NCBI RefSeq assembly: GCF_012926615.1
Contig: NZ_JABBNU010000005.1
Location: 248,001-312,000 of the forward strand
Source: Marinigracilibium pacificum
GTDB lineage: Bacteria > Bacteroidota > Bacteroidia > Cytophagales > Cyclobacteriaceae
Direction of reading: 5' to 3'
Length of the DNA: 64,000 nucleotides
This document shows positions 17,220 through 28,183 of this stretch, piece by piece. A program made the translations under genes and the position numbers. The notes under the pieces are model-generated. The model made no database searches, had not been told where the DNA came from, and saw nothing but the letters and a program-made list of their open reading frames with translations. Every line of letters begins with the position of its first letter. Position 1 is the stretch's first letter.

Positions 17220-19499
17220 ATGGCAATTAAAATAAGAAAACAGGACGCGCTTAACTATCATAAGCAGGAACCTGCCGGAAAAATCGAGGTTGTGCCAACT
17301 AAGGCCTTAAGTTCTCAGCTGGATCTTGCATTAGCCTATTCTCCGGGGGTAGCAGAACCTTGTAAAGAAATTCATGCTGATCCGGAAAAAGCATATTCAT
17401 ATACCGCAAAAGGAAATCTTGTGGCTGTAATATCAAATGGTACAGCAGTTTTAGGATTAGGTGATATCGGACCGGAAGCTAGTAAACCCGTAATGGAGGG
17501 TAAAGGTGTCCTTTTTAAAAAATTTGCAGGAATAGATGTTTTTGATATTGAGGTTAATGAAAATGATCCTCAAAAATTTATTGAGATTGTTAAATCACTG
17601 GAACCAACTTTTGGAGGAATCAATCTTGAAGATATCAAAGCACCTGATTGTTTCATTATTGAAAAAGAACTTAAGGAAAAACTAAATATTCCGGTAATGC
17701 ATGATGATCAACATGGAACAGCAATTATTTCTGCTGCCGCATTGATCAATGCACTGGAGATCTCTGGAAAGAAAATTGAAGATCTGAAAATTGTAGTAAA
17801 TGGAGCGGGTGCTGCATCTGTTTCTTGTACAAAACTGTATTTGTCATTAGGTGCCAAAAGCGAAAATATCGTAATGCTCGATAGCAAAGGGGTAATCAGA
17901 AAAGATCGTGATAACCTCGATGATATCAAAGCACAGTTCGCTACTTCAAGAGATATCCATACCATGGATGATGCTATGAAAGGTGCTGATATGTTTCTGG
18001 GTCTTTCAATAGGGAATGTACTAAGCAAAGATCAAATAAAAATGATGGGAGATAACCCAATAATCTTTGCCCTTGCAAATCCAGACCCTGAAATTCCTTA
18101 TGAAGATGCAATGGAGGCCAGACCTGATGCAATCATGGCAACAGGAAGATCAGACCATCCTAATCAGGTTAACAATGTATTGGGATTCCCATATATCTTT
18201 AGAGGAGCTCTTGATGTGAGATCTAAAGAAATCAATGAAGAGATGAAGCTTGCTGCAGTTTATGCATTAGCAAAACTCGCAAAAGAGCCTGTACCTGAAA
18301 TGGTTACCAAAGCATACAATGAGCCAACGCTATCTTTTGGTAAGGAATACTTAATCCCAAAACCACTTGACCCAAGACTGATTACAACTATTTCTCCAGC
18401 TGTTGCTAAAGCTGCAATTGATTCTGGAGTTGCTCGAATAAACATTACAAACTGGGAAGAATATAATATCAATCTGCAAAAAAGACTAGGTATTGATACC
18501 CGTTTAATGTCTAGAATCATTCAAAGAGCTAAAAAAGATCCAAAGAGGGTTGTTTTTGCTGAAGCAGATAATATCAAGATTCTTAAAGCAGCACAAACTT
18601 TAGTAGATGAAGGAATTGCTCATCCTATTTTATTAGGTAACGAAAAGATCATCAAAGAGCTTATTGAGGAAAATGGTCTTGAGTTACAAGATTGCCAAAT
18701 AATCGAACCATATATAGAAAAAGAAAAAAGAGCTGAATATGGTGAATTATTGTATAAAAAGCGTCAAAGAAAAGGAATTACATCAGCGGAGGCTGTAAAG
18801 CTTCTTCGTGATAGAAACTACTTTGGTGCGATGATGGTCGAAGCAGGTGATGCTGACGCTCTTATTTCAGGTCTTACTAAGGACTATAGATCAACCATCA
18901 AACCGGCACTTCAAGTTATTGGTACTGAAGATGGAGTCGATAAAGTTGCTGGAATTTATATTATTAAAAATAATAAAGGTACTTTTTACTTCGGAGACAC
19001 TACGGTGAATGTAGATCCGACTGCTGAAGAACTGGCGAATCTTGTAGGTCTTATTGCAAAAGGAGTAAGATTCTTCGATGCAGAACCAAGAATTGCCATG
19101 CTTTCTTATAGCAATTTTGGATCTTCTTCAGGTAGAATCCCGGAAAAAGTACAGAAAGCAGTCAAGATTGCCAAAGAGAAGTTTCCTGAATTAACAATTG
19201 ACGGAGATATACAGGCAAACGTTGCTTTAAACACCGAAATTCAACAAAATAGTTACCCATTTAGTCAGCTGGCAGAAAAAGGTGCTAACACTTTAATATT
19301 TCCTGACTTGACTTCTGGAAATATTGCTTATAAATTGCTAATGGAAATGGGAGGTGCCGAAGGTATTGGACCAATACTTTTAGGTACTAATAAACCAGTT
19401 CATATTCTTCAACTAGGATCTAGCATTAGGGAGATCATAAACATGGTGGCTATAGCAGTTGTGGATGCACAACTCTATAATGCGAAAAAACAAAAATAA
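17220..19499 (+). CDS. maeB: NADP-dependent malic enzyme fused to a phosphotransacetylase domain (MaeB type)
   Basis: A 759-residue cytoplasmic enzyme that decarboxylates malate to pyruvate with NADP reduction. The malic domain (about 1-420) has [11 protein letters not shown], the catalytic region [20 protein letters not shown] and the nucleotide-binding loop [11 protein letters not shown]. The C-terminal part (about 425-759) is a phosphate acetyl/butyryltransferase-like domain ([21 protein letters not shown]), which in this family is usually regulatory and senses acetyl-CoA rather than catalysing. The ATG at 17220 gives the usual start [11 protein letters not shown] and fits the promoter; the ATG at 17199 would add seven residues. 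The stop overlaps the ruvA start by one base. Confidence 0.93.
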   Translation: MAIKIRKQDALNYHKQEPAGKIEVVPTKALSSQLDLALAYSPGVAEPCKEIHADPEKAYSYTAKGNLVAVISNGTAVLGLGDIGPEASKPVMEGKGVLFKKFAGIDVFDIEVNENDPQKFIEIVKSLEPTFGGINLEDIKAPDCFIIEKELKEKLNIPVMHDDQHGTAIISAAALINALEISGKKIEDLKIVVNGAGAASVSCTKLYLSLGAKSENIVMLDSKGVIRKDRDNLDDIKAQFATSRDIHTMDDAMKGADMFLGLSIGNVLSKDQIKMMGDNPIIFALANPDPEIPYEDAMEARPDAIMATGRSDHPNQVNNVLGFPYIFRGALDVRSKEINEEMKLAAVYALAKLAKEPVPEMVTKAYNEPTLSFGKEYLIPKPLDPRLITTISPAVAKAAIDSGVARINITNWEEYNINLQKRLGIDTRLMSRIIQRAKKDPKRVVFAEADNIKILKAAQTLVDEGIAHPILLGNEKIIKELIEENGLELQDCQIIEPYIEKEKRAEYGELLYKKRQRKGITSAEAVKLLRDRNYFGAMMVEAGDADALISGLTKDYRSTIKPALQVIGTEDGVDKVAGIYIIKNNKGTFYFGDTTVNVDPTAEELANLVGLIAKGVRFFDAEPRIAMLSYSNFGSSSGRIPEKVQKAVKIAKEKFPELTIDGDIQANVALNTEIQQNSYPFSQLAEKGANTLIFPDLTSGNIAYKLLMEMGGAEGIGPILLGTNKPVHILQLGSSIREIINMVAIAVVDAQLYNAKKQK

Positions 19500-20095
19500 T
19501 GATCGCATACATTAAAGGGAAATTAGATTATAAAGATCCGGCACAGGTAGTCATAGAGGCTGCAGGTGTCGGATATCGTTTATTAATATCATTACAAACA
19601 TATGAGAAGATTCCAGATAAGGAAAATATAAAACTTCTTACTTATCTTCATATTAAAGAAGATTCTCATACACTATTTGGTTTTGCTGAGGAAAGTGAGC
19701 GTGTATTATTTTTACACCTTATTAGTGTTTCAGGAGTAGGCCCTAGCACTGCTTTGATGATGCTTTCAAGCATGCATGCTGCAGAAATTATTGATGCAGT
19801 TGTTAGTGAAGATGTTAAAACGATTCAAAGTGTAAAAGGAATTGGTGCTAAAACAGCACAGCGATTAATCCTTGAATTAAAAGATAAATTAAAGAAAGAA
19901 GCATTAGAACTGGCTATAACTGAAAATAATGGAAAAAGTTCTGTATCCGGTATACGATTAGAAGCCGTTACAGCGTTAACTACCTTAGGCATTGCTAAAT
20001 CTGCTGCTGAAAAAAATATTGACCTCGTTCTCAAAAAGCTCGGGAACACCATAAGTTTGGAAGAATTAATTCGTCAAGCATTAAAAATCTCGTGA
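19499..20095 (+). CDS. ruvA: Holliday junction branch migration protein RuvA
   Basis: A 198-residue DNA-binding subunit that holds the four-way junction for the RuvB motor during recombination repair. It shows the N-terminal OB domain ([22 protein letters not shown]), two helix-hairpin-helix motifs (SVSGVGPSTALMM and SVKGIGAKTAQRLI) and the C-terminal RuvB-binding domain (VTALTTLGIAKSAAEK). Its start overlaps the maeB stop as TAATG and its end overlaps the sprA start. ruvA next to sprA is a common order in Bacteroidota. ruvB and ruvC are elsewhere. Confidence 0.96.
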   Translation: MIAYIKGKLDYKDPAQVVIEAAGVGYRLLISLQTYEKIPDKENIKLLTYLHIKEDSHTLFGFAEESERVLFLHLISVSGVGPSTALMMLSSMHAAEIIDAVVSEDVKTIQSVKGIGAKTAQRLILELKDKLKKEALELAITENNGKSSVSGIRLEAVTALTTLGIAKSAAEKNIDLVLKKLGNTISLEELIRQALKIS

Positions 20096-23000
20096 TTTTT
20101 TCAACTAATACCGATTTGTTGTTTAAAACTGTAAAAAAGACTCTTTGTCTTTGGATTCTATTTATCCCGTTCACCTCGGGAGCTGAAAATTTTGAGGAAC
20201 TATTCCAGGTCCTTCAGGATACCGCTATATCTGATACTCTCAAGGATGATCGCTATAAAAAACCCTATGAAAGTTCTTATACGCCATATTTGAGATTAAG
20301 AGATCGGTACGGTGATCCGTTTACTAATAACAAAGCCTACTCACCTTTTGATTTGGGGCAACCTCAAGGCACAGAAATCATGCTTGACTATGATACTGCG
20401 GGCACATATAATGTTTATGAACAATTAGGTAGAATACCCTATCGGCCTCCAACTAAGCTTTCTTTTGACCGATACAACCAACTTCAGGAACAACAACTTA
20501 GAAAAGACTATTTCAAAAACAAATCAGCAGGACTTGACGGTGAAAGTGCAGTAAGCGGAAGAAACCTGATCCCAACTTTATATATAAGCCCGGTATTTGA
20601 CAGAATATTTGGTGGCTCTGAAATTAACATTGTCCCAAATGGATTCATAACTCTTGACTTAGGCTACAGGCATCAAAGAGTACTAAACCCATCAATTCCG
20701 GTCAGACAACAACGAAACGGAACCTTCGAATTTGACCAGCAAATTAGCATGAATGTTGTCGGAAGTATTGGTGAAAAAATGAAAGTAACTGCTCAGTTTG
20801 ACAACAATAATTCATTTGACTTTCAAAATGACCTGAAACTTGAGTATTCCGGATTTGAAGAAGATATCATTAAAAAAATTGAGGTTGGTAATGTTAGTTT
20901 ACCGTTATCTAATTCACTAATAACCGGTGGTCAAAATTTATTTGGGGTAAAAACCCAAATGCAATTCGGTAGACTTTATGTCACCACTCTGTTTTCTGAA
21001 CAAAGAGGTAAATCTGAAACCATAACCATCAACCAGGGATTCCAGGGAAGACAATTTCAATTCAGAGCATCGGATTATGACGAAAACAGACACTTTCTCT
21101 TAGGTCAGTTTTTCAGATCTAATTATAACAGATGGCATGATAATATCCCTAACCTGACTTCAGGTTTAAATGTTACTCCCAGAGTTGAAGTTTATATCCT
21201 AAATAGAAGAAACGATACCGAGTCATTGAGAAATGTTGTTGCTTTAATGGACCTGGGAGAAAATGTGATTGTAAATAATGATCAATTTGCCTCTGGAACA
21301 AATGCATCTCAGTCGCCTACCAGAAATCAGGCCAACTCATTATTCAGTGACATTCAAAATTATGGTCCCGCAATTTTTGATGTGGACAACGTCTCTCCTA
21401 TCCTTGAAAACGAATTTAACCTCGAAAAAGGGGTCGATTTTGAAGTAATCAAGTCAGCTAGTAAACTTGACCCTTCCGAATATATCATAAACTCACAACT
21501 TGGATATATCACCCTGCTAAGAAAACTTCAGAATGATGAAATGCTGGCAGTTGCTTATGAATATACCTATAACGGAGAAAGATATCAGGTTGGAGAATTA
21601 CAATCTGACTATCAATCACGAAGCAACGAATCAGTGATTTTCCTTAAAATGTTAAGGCCAAGGCAGATTCTCACTAAGGCTCCTACCTGGGACTTGATGA
21701 TGAAGAACATCTATAATCTTAATGCCAACAGAATTAACCCTGAAGATTTTCAATTAAGAGTAATTTATCAAGACGATAGAACCGGTCAATATTACCCTAA
21801 CCTTTCCGAAAGTGAAATCAAAGATTTGCCTTTAATTGAAGTAGTTAAACTAGACCAGTTAGGTCCGGCAAATGACCCACCTGCTGATGGTAACTTTGAC
21901 TTTATTGAAGGAATAACAATTGATACAGAACGTGGACTAATAAAATTCCCAGTCATAGAGCCTTTTGGTGCTACTATCCAGGAAAGGGTTTCAGAACAAT
22001 GGTATGCTAAATATGTTTTTGATTCACTGTATACAAACACCAAAGCAGATGCAGAACTTCAAACTGTTAAAAACAAATATTTAATCTCAGGTAACTTCCA
22101 GTCGGGTAGCAGTTCGGAAATAGCCTTAAGAGGATATAATATAGCAGAAGGATCTGTGGTGATTTATGCTGGTGGAACGCCACTTATTGAAGGTGTAGAT
22201 TACAGAGTAAATTATCAGATTGGCCGGGTAACAATACTAAATGAAAGTGTACTTAACTCTGGCAAACAAATTCAAATTACCTACGAAAAAGATGACGTTT
22301 TTACGTTTAATAGCCGCTTTCTTGCTGGGACAAGACTAGATTACCGGATAAGTGATAAAATAAACTTTGGAGGTACACTTTTACATCATTGGCAGAGAAG
22401 GGGTAGCAGAACACGCTGGAGAATAGGTGATGAACCTACCCGAAACACCAAATATGGTGTGGATTTCAATTTTAGCGATGATAGTCGAATTCTTACCAGA
22501 ATGGTTGATGCCATTCCATTAATTTCTACTAAAGAAACATCCACTGTAAATATATCCGGAGAATTTGCTCAGTTAGTTTCAGGAACAACAAACGTTGTTG
22601 ATGGTGACCAGACATTCTATATTGATGACTTTGAATCAGCTGTCACACCTTTTAATTTAGGTGGTGGTGCACAGGGTTGGAGACTTTCATCCACTCCTTC
22701 TACCGACGATAACAGATTTTTTGGCGATGCAGGAATTAACAATTTACAGTATGGTTACAAAAGAGCCAAACTAGCCTGGTACACAATTGATAACGTCTTC
22801 TATCGCGATGGAGGAGTTGAGAAACCTTCAAATATTACTGATGATGATATTAAAAATCACTATGTATCGCCTGTATATCCTCAGCAAATCTTTGAACGAC
22901 AAGACAGACAGCAGATAAATGTCAACCTACCTGTCTTTGACTTGGCATATTATCCTGAAGAAAGAGGTCCTTATAATTACAATCCTGACATTAATAATGA

Positions 23001-26000
23001 TGGAACATTAGGTGGTAATCCTAAAGACAATTTTGGAGGTATCACCAGAGCCATAACAGGAGACATAGATTTTGACAGAAACAATATTCAGTATATTGAA
23101 TTCTGGATGCTAGATCCGTTTATAAATGTTACTCAAGGCAATTTATCTAACCCAAATGGGCTTATTGATGACGGACGTGGAAATCCACAAGCTAACACCA
23201 CTGGAGGTAAGCTGGTTTTTAACCTGGGAGATATTTCCGAAGATGTTGTTAAGGATGGTAAGCATGGATTTGAGAATGGTCTGGATCCAACTGGTAATGA
23301 CCAAAACGAAGACATTACAGAATGGGGAAAAGTAACAAATAGGCAGTTCTTAACTGATGCCTTTGATAATAATCCTGCTTCTCGAGATAATCAGGATGTT
23401 GGTCACGATGGTGTTCAAAATGAAAAGGAAGCAGATTTCTATCAAGATTTTATTAACTCACTATCCGGTGGTGCGGCTGTAGCTGTTCAGGATGACCCTT
23501 CTGCAGATAATTTCGAATATTACTTGGGGGAGAATCTCGATGCAAGGGACGCCAAGATTCTTGAAAGGTATAAGAATTATAATAATCACGATGGAAATAC
23601 CCCAGTTATTACTTCTACTAACCTTAATTTCTCGCCTGTAGGAAATAACTTCCCTGATAATGAAGACCTTAACAATGATAATAGCATATCAGATATTGAA
23701 AATTACTATCAATATTCACTCGACCTTCGTCCTGGAGAACTTGAGGTAGGTAAAAATTATATCGTAGATAAAGTAACAAATAATTTCAACGAAGCTCAGG
23801 AACCTTCTACCTGGTATCTTGTAAGAATCCCAATCAGACAACCTGAAAAGACTCATGGTAGCATAAATGGCTTTAAGTCTATAAAGTTTATGCGACTATA
23901 TATGACCGAATTTGAGCAACCGGTTGTAGTAAGAATGGCAAAATTTCAGCTGGTAGGTAGCCAATGGAGAGAGTCTCTTGAGTATCCATATTTACCGGGA
24001 TTTGGAGAAATTACTGAGCCACAAGATATACCTGTAAATATTTCGGTAGTTAACATTGAAGAAAACGGCAGTGGTGGACCTGATAACATTCCATACAACC
24101 TGCCTCCGGGTATTTCGAGAGATCAGGATAATACCTCTAACGTAGCTCGTCGACTTAATGAGCAATCACTACAGCTTTGTGTTGATGACTTACCAAATGG
24201 CACCAAGAAATCTATTTATAAAATAGATGAGCTAGATATGGTGAATTTTGAACGTTTAAAAATGTTTATACATGCTCACTCCCGAACTGCCAAGGATGAT
24301 GAATTAATGGCATTTATAAGACTTGGGCAAGATGATGGACAAAACTACTACCAAATATCAGTTCCTTTAAAATTAACACCATTTGGAATAAGTAGTGAAG
24401 ATCGTGAAGGTATTTGGCCAGAAAAAAACTGGATCGATATTGCGCTTGATGAAATCCAGACAGTAAAAAAGAACAGGGATATTCAATTTGGAGATAGCGT
24501 TGCTTTCTCATTCTCTCAACAAGTAAGACAATATACAGTTACAATTAAGGGTAGACCAAACCTTCAAAATGTTCGAAACCTATCCATGGGTGTAATTAAC
24601 CCTGAAACTCCTGATGGCCTAACTCATGATGTTTGCGTTTGGTTTGATGAACTGAGAGTGACAGGATTAGCAACAAGCAAAGGTTGGGCAGCAACAGCTC
24701 GAATGGGATTAAAATTAGCTGACTTTGCAGTTATTAATTCAAGTCTAAGATATTCAACAGTTGGTTTTGGAGGAATTCAACAACGAATAAGCGAAACTCA
24801 ACGATCAGATATATTAAATTATGATATAACATCGACATTTAATCTTGATAAATTCTTTCCTGAAGATTGGGGATTGAGAATCCCGATGTACATGAGTTTT
24901 AATGGACAAAAAGACACTCCACTTTTTGATCCTTTTGACAAGGATATTCGATTAGAGGCAGCACTGGCGGCAATAGAAAACCCACAGGAAAGGGAGCTTT
25001 ATGAAAGAGTAGCTATTGCAAGAAGAACTCAAAGGTCAATAAACTTCATTAATGTTCAGAAAACAAAAACTAATCCTGACGCTAAATCTCATATCTACGA
25101 TATAGAAAATTTCGCATTTTCTTATTCATTCAGTGAGTCTGAAGCAAATAATGATCAAATGGCTGAATTTATAAACAGACAACAGCGTGGAAGTATTGCA
25201 TATAATTATGCTTCTCAATATACTGGTTGGAGTCCGTTTGAAAAAAGTGAGAAAATGAAATCTCCTTGGTTTAGTCTAATAAAAGATTTCAACATTAATC
25301 CAATTCCTCGAAGTATTAATGTCAGATATGAACTTGACAGAAAGTTCACCAAAAGACAATATTGGACTGAAGATTTTCAGCTAGATCCATCATTAGTGAA
25401 TATTGAAAAATATTTCTTCTTTAATAGAACACATGGATTCAGATGGGATCTTTCAAATAATTTATCACTTGACTTCAGAGCAATAGCTAATGCAATTATT
25501 GATGAACCTGAAGGAGAAATCACCACTGATGCTCAAAAAAGAGAGATTTGGGATAATATCAAGAATTTTGGAAGAATGAAGCGTTATGAACAAACTGCTA
25601 CATTAAACTATACACTTCCTCTGGATAAAATACCACTTGTTGATTGGGTCAGTGCCGATTATCGATATACGGCAGCATACAATTTCTTAGCTGCAGCTAG
25701 AGACCAAATTGATAGGTATGGTAATACTCTTAAGAATCGTAATGATCAAAACATTTCCGGACGATTAGATTTTGTGAAGCTATACAACAAAAGTAAAGCA
25801 CTGCAAAAAATTAATACTCCGGCAAATACTTCCAGATCCAGAAGTCGAAGCAGAAGCAGAGATCAAGAAGAAGAAGAAGTAAAATCAGGTGGTAAAGCTG
25901 GTAATTCCATATTAAGGTTCATGATGATGATTCGATCAGCTAATTTTTCATATAACTTAAGTCAGGAAACACAATTAGCAGGTTATACTAAAACCCCTCA

Positions 26001-27306
26001 AATTCTTGGGATGGATAATGATTTTGATTCACCAGGATGGGATTTTGTTTTTGGTAGCCAGGACCCTACTATCAGATACAGAGCTGCTAACAATGATTGG
26101 TTGACTAGAGATACTACTTTAACAACACCTTTCAGACAAATGCGAACGGAAGATTTGAATTTCAGAATAACAATAGAACCAGCAAATGATTTTCAAATCA
26201 CATTAGATGCCAGAAAGAGAACTAGAGATAATTTCGAAGAAATATTCAGGTATAATCCGAATAATGACCAATCAGACAATTCAGGTTTTAGATCTTTAAC
26301 ACCGGTTAGAACTGGTTCATATGAAATATCATGGCTATCTATAGCTACAGCATTTGAGAAGTCTAGAGATGACTACTTCTCCCCTGCCTTTGAAGAATTT
26401 GTATCAAACAGAGAAATAATTCAACAAAGGTTAAATATTGATAATGAAAGTACGATCTCATATGATACTAATGCACAGGATGTTCTTATACCTGCATTCC
26501 TTGCTGCATATTCTGGTGAGGACGCAAGAGAAACAAGGTTAGGAAGATTACCGAAATTCCCTATTCCTTCATGGACGGTTTCATATAATGGTCTATCAAA
26601 GCTTAAGTTTTTCAAAGATAAATTCAGATCAATAAGTATTACTCACGGGTATAATTCATCCGTTAACGTAAATAATTATTCAAGCTCACTACTATATAAA
26701 GAAAACCTTGAATTAGTTAACAAGTTTGGTAACTACGGATTAGCAGCACCTTTTGATGAAAATGGAAATCAACTTGATCCTAATGATCCTAACGGTATAC
26801 TGGTCCCACTATATACAATAAGCCAGGTAATTATTAAAGAATCCTTTAACCCATTAATTGGAGTTAATCTAAGAACTAAGAATCGCACATCGATTAGGGT
26901 TGAATATAAAAAGGAAAGAAACCTAGGACTGAATATCAATAATTCACAGGTTACAGAATTAAGAAGAAATGACTTCGTAGTTGATGTTGGGTATACTAAA
27001 ACAGGAATGAAACTTCCTTTTAAAGTTGAAGGTGAAAAATTAACATTAAAAAATGAATTACAATTCAGGCTTGGGTTAACAATTAGTGACACTTATACTG
27101 TTCAAAGAACAATTGGTGAAGACCCTCAGGCTACTAATGGAAACTATAATTTCCAAATTAAGCCTACGATTAGATACATGATTGATCCAAAATGGAATGT
27201 ACAATTCTACTTTGAAAGAAATGTAAACAAACCAAAGATCACTAACACTTTTCCTAGGTCAACCACTGCATTTGGGTTCCAAATACAATTTAGCCTGGCA
27301 CAATAA
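20092..27306 (+). CDS. sprA: type IX secretion system outer-membrane translocon SprA (Sov)
   Basis: A 2404-residue outer-membrane protein that forms the giant single-chain barrel through which type IX clients cross the outer membrane. Length and markers fit: a signal peptide near residues 8-28, the N-terminal segment PYLRLRDRYGDPF, many long amphipathic strands ending in aromatic residues, and the C-terminal strand FGFQIQFSLAQ. The GTG at 20092 overlaps the ruvA stop; a later start is possible but would shorten the signal region. Near residue 1915 there is an Arg/Ser run followed by a block of Glu, probably a loop. PorV, which plugs or escorts through this pore, is encoded at 41 kb. Confidence 0.95.
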   Translation: MIFSTNTDLLFKTVKKTLCLWILFIPFTSGAENFEELFQVLQDTAISDTLKDDRYKKPYESSYTPYLRLRDRYGDPFTNNKAYSPFDLGQPQGTEIMLDYDTAGTYNVYEQLGRIPYRPPTKLSFDRYNQLQEQQLRKDYFKNKSAGLDGESAVSGRNLIPTLYISPVFDRIFGGSEINIVPNGFITLDLGYRHQRVLNPSIPVRQQRNGTFEFDQQISMNVVGSIGEKMKVTAQFDNNNSFDFQNDLKLEYSGFEEDIIKKIEVGNVSLPLSNSLITGGQNLFGVKTQMQFGRLYVTTLFSEQRGKSETITINQGFQGRQFQFRASDYDENRHFLLGQFFRSNYNRWHDNIPNLTSGLNVTPRVEVYILNRRNDTESLRNVVALMDLGENVIVNNDQFASGTNASQSPTRNQANSLFSDIQNYGPAIFDVDNVSPILENEFNLEKGVDFEVIKSASKLDPSEYIINSQLGYITLLRKLQNDEMLAVAYEYTYNGERYQVGELQSDYQSRSNESVIFLKMLRPRQILTKAPTWDLMMKNIYNLNANRINPEDFQLRVIYQDDRTGQYYPNLSESEIKDLPLIEVVKLDQLGPANDPPADGNFDFIEGITIDTERGLIKFPVIEPFGATIQERVSEQWYAKYVFDSLYTNTKADAELQTVKNKYLISGNFQSGSSSEIALRGYNIAEGSVVIYAGGTPLIEGVDYRVNYQIGRVTILNESVLNSGKQIQITYEKDDVFTFNSRFLAGTRLDYRISDKINFGGTLLHHWQRRGSRTRWRIGDEPTRNTKYGVDFNFSDDSRILTRMVDAIPLISTKETSTVNISGEFAQLVSGTTNVVDGDQTFYIDDFESAVTPFNLGGGAQGWRLSSTPSTDDNRFFGDAGINNLQYGYKRAKLAWYTIDNVFYRDGGVEKPSNITDDDIKNHYVSPVYPQQIFERQDRQQINVNLPVFDLAYYPEERGPYNYNPDINNDGTLGGNPKDNFGGITRAITGDIDFDRNNIQYIEFWMLDPFINVTQGNLSNPNGLIDDGRGNPQANTTGGKLVFNLGDISEDVVKDGKHGFENGLDPTGNDQNEDITEWGKVTNRQFLTDAFDNNPASRDNQDVGHDGVQNEKEADFYQDFINSLSGGAAVAVQDDPSADNFEYYLGENLDARDAKILERYKNYNNHDGNTPVITSTNLNFSPVGNNFPDNEDLNNDNSISDIENYYQYSLDLRPGELEVGKNYIVDKVTNNFNEAQEPSTWYLVRIPIRQPEKTHGSINGFKSIKFMRLYMTEFEQPVVVRMAKFQLVGSQWRESLEYPYLPGFGEITEPQDIPVNISVVNIEENGSGGPDNIPYNLPPGISRDQDNTSNVARRLNEQSLQLCVDDLPNGTKKSIYKIDELDMVNFERLKMFIHAHSRTAKDDELMAFIRLGQDDGQNYYQISVPLKLTPFGISSEDREGIWPEKNWIDIALDEIQTVKKNRDIQFGDSVAFSFSQQVRQYTVTIKGRPNLQNVRNLSMGVINPETPDGLTHDVCVWFDELRVTGLATSKGWAATARMGLKLADFAVINSSLRYSTVGFGGIQQRISETQRSDILNYDITSTFNLDKFFPEDWGLRIPMYMSFNGQKDTPLFDPFDKDIRLEAALAAIENPQERELYERVAIARRTQRSINFINVQKTKTNPDAKSHIYDIENFAFSYSFSESEANNDQMAEFINRQQRGSIAYNYASQYTGWSPFEKSEKMKSPWFSLIKDFNINPIPRSINVRYELDRKFTKRQYWTEDFQLDPSLVNIEKYFFFNRTHGFRWDLSNNLSLDFRAIANAIIDEPEGEITTDAQKREIWDNIKNFGRMKRYEQTATLNYTLPLDKIPLVDWVSADYRYTAAYNFLAAARDQIDRYGNTLKNRNDQNISGRLDFVKLYNKSKALQKINTPANTSRSRSRSRSRDQEEEEVKSGGKAGNSILRFMMMIRSANFSYNLSQETQLAGYTKTPQILGMDNDFDSPGWDFVFGSQDPTIRYRAANNDWLTRDTTLTTPFRQMRTEDLNFRITIEPANDFQITLDARKRTRDNFEEIFRYNPNNDQSDNSGFRSLTPVRTGSYEISWLSIATAFEKSRDDYFSPAFEEFVSNREIIQQRLNIDNESTISYDTNAQDVLIPAFLAAYSGEDARETRLGRLPKFPIPSWTVSYNGLSKLKFFKDKFRSISITHGYNSSVNVNNYSSSLLYKENLELVNKFGNYGLAAPFDENGNQLDPNDPNGILVPLYTISQVIIKESFNPLIGVNLRTKNRTSIRVEYKKERNLGLNINNSQVTELRRNDFVVDVGYTKTGMKLPFKVEGEKLTLKNELQFRLGLTISDTYTVQRTIGEDPQATNGNYNFQIKPTIRYMIDPKWNVQFYFERNVNKPKITNTFPRSTTAFGFQIQFSLAQ

Positions 27307-27350
27307 GAACTATTATACAGTAAAAGATTTTCAGACTTCAAAAATTAATT

Positions 27351-27358
27351 TATTTTTG
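27351..27358 (+). promoter_or_regulatory. candidate gcvH promoter (-7 element)
   Basis: TATTTTTG fits TAnnTTTG and lies 31 bp before the gcvH ATG. No clear TTG at -33 is visible. Confidence 0.35.
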
Positions 27359-27389
27359 GCCATCTTAAACTAAATAAACAATTATTACA

Positions 27390-27767
27390 ATGAATATCCC
27401 AAAAGACCTAAAATATACCAACGATCACGAGTGGGTAAAAATCGAAGGAGATGTAGCTACTATCGGTATTACAGATTTCGCACAAAAAGAATTAGGTGAT
27501 ATTGTATACGTTGAAGTTGAAACTGAAGGTGAAGATATCGAGAAAGGTGAAACTTTCGGAACAGTAGAAGCTGTGAAGACAGTATCAGATCTTTTCATGC
27601 CTATCTCAGGTAACATTACTGAATTTAATTCAGAATTAGAAAGCTCTCCGGAAAAAGTAAACGAAGATCCTTATGGAGAAGGCTGGATGATCAAAGTTAA
27701 GATTGAAGATGAATCTCAACTTGATGATCTATTAGATGCTGCGGCATACGAAGATCTAATTGGATAA
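27390..27767 (+). CDS. gcvH: glycine cleavage system H protein
   Basis: A 125-residue lipoyl carrier that shuttles the methylamine intermediate between the P, T and L proteins of glycine cleavage. The lipoylation site is Lys63 in [13 protein letters not shown]. The N-terminal YTNDHEWV and [16 protein letters not shown] are family hallmarks. The other glycine cleavage genes are not in the window; gcvH placed after sprA is a frequent Bacteroidota order. The next gene follows after 8 bp. Confidence 0.97.
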   Translation: MNIPKDLKYTNDHEWVKIEGDVATIGITDFAQKELGDIVYVEVETEGEDIEKGETFGTVEAVKTVSDLFMPISGNITEFNSELESSPEKVNEDPYGEGWMIKVKIEDESQLDDLLDAAAYEDLIG

Positions 27768-27775
27768 TAAATACA

Positions 27776-28162
27776 TTGTTTGTAAGATATAATCTCTTTG
27801 GAATTATTTGGGCATTGATAATTTCAGTGCTTACGCTGACACCAGGTGAAGAAATGGTAGAAGTAAATATTTGGGGAACTGCCGATGTTTTTACTTTTGC
27901 TCATGTAGGTTTTTTCACAGTTCTGGTGTTTCTGTTGTGCGTTGGTTTTACCAAACAATATACTTTTAAGGAGATAAAAGAAAGGCCAGAAAAATTTGCC
28001 GTGGTATTAGGTGTGATTTTTGGATTTATTCTGGAAATAACCCAAGCATTAATCCCAGGGCGTGTACTGGAAGTTATAGACCTGATTGCCAATAGCATAG
28101 GGTGCCTAGCAGGCTATTTTCTATTCTTTCTTGTTTATAAGGCAACTATAAATTTGTCTTAA
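27776..28162 (+). CDS. VanZ-like family membrane protein
   Basis: A 128-residue inner-membrane protein with four predicted helices. VanZ-like markers are the N-terminal LTLTPGEEM, the HVGFFTVLVFLL helix and the pair EITQALIPGRVLEVIDLIANSIGCLAG split across helices 3 and 4. The biochemical role of such short VanZ proteins is unknown. The start is a TTG 8 bp after gcvH, with no ATG in a suitable place. The last codons contain the -33 element of the tonB promoter. Confidence 0.82.
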   Translation: MFVRYNLFGIIWALIISVLTLTPGEEMVEVNIWGTADVFTFAHVGFFTVLVFLLCVGFTKQYTFKEIKERPEKFAVVLGVIFGFILEITQALIPGRVLEVIDLIANSIGCLAGYFLFFLVYKATINLS

Positions 28163-28183
28163 ACTAAACTTTTAGTATATTTG
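28154..28183 (+). promoter_or_regulatory. tonB promoter P1 (upstream of tandem pair)
   Basis: TTG at 28154-28156 and TATATTTG at 28176-28183, 19 bp apart. The spacer is filled by a near-perfect copy of the AACTA-N6-TAGTT dyad. The predicted start is near 28190. Confidence 0.6.
28162..28177. promoter_or_regulatory. AACTA-N6-TAGTA dyad in promoter P1
   Basis: AACTA at 28162-28166 and TAGTA at 28173-28177. The inner arms ACTAAA and TTTAGT are perfectly complementary around CT. It lies between the -33 and -7 elements of P1, the usual place of a repressor site. One base differs from the exact copies downstream. Confidence 0.55.

Noticed and set aside
17708-18028. 106-codon minus-strand open frame inside maeB
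   Set aside because: Antisense shadow of the nucleotide-binding domain.
26769-27092. 107-codon minus-strand open frame inside sprA
   Set aside because: Antisense shadow of barrel strands.
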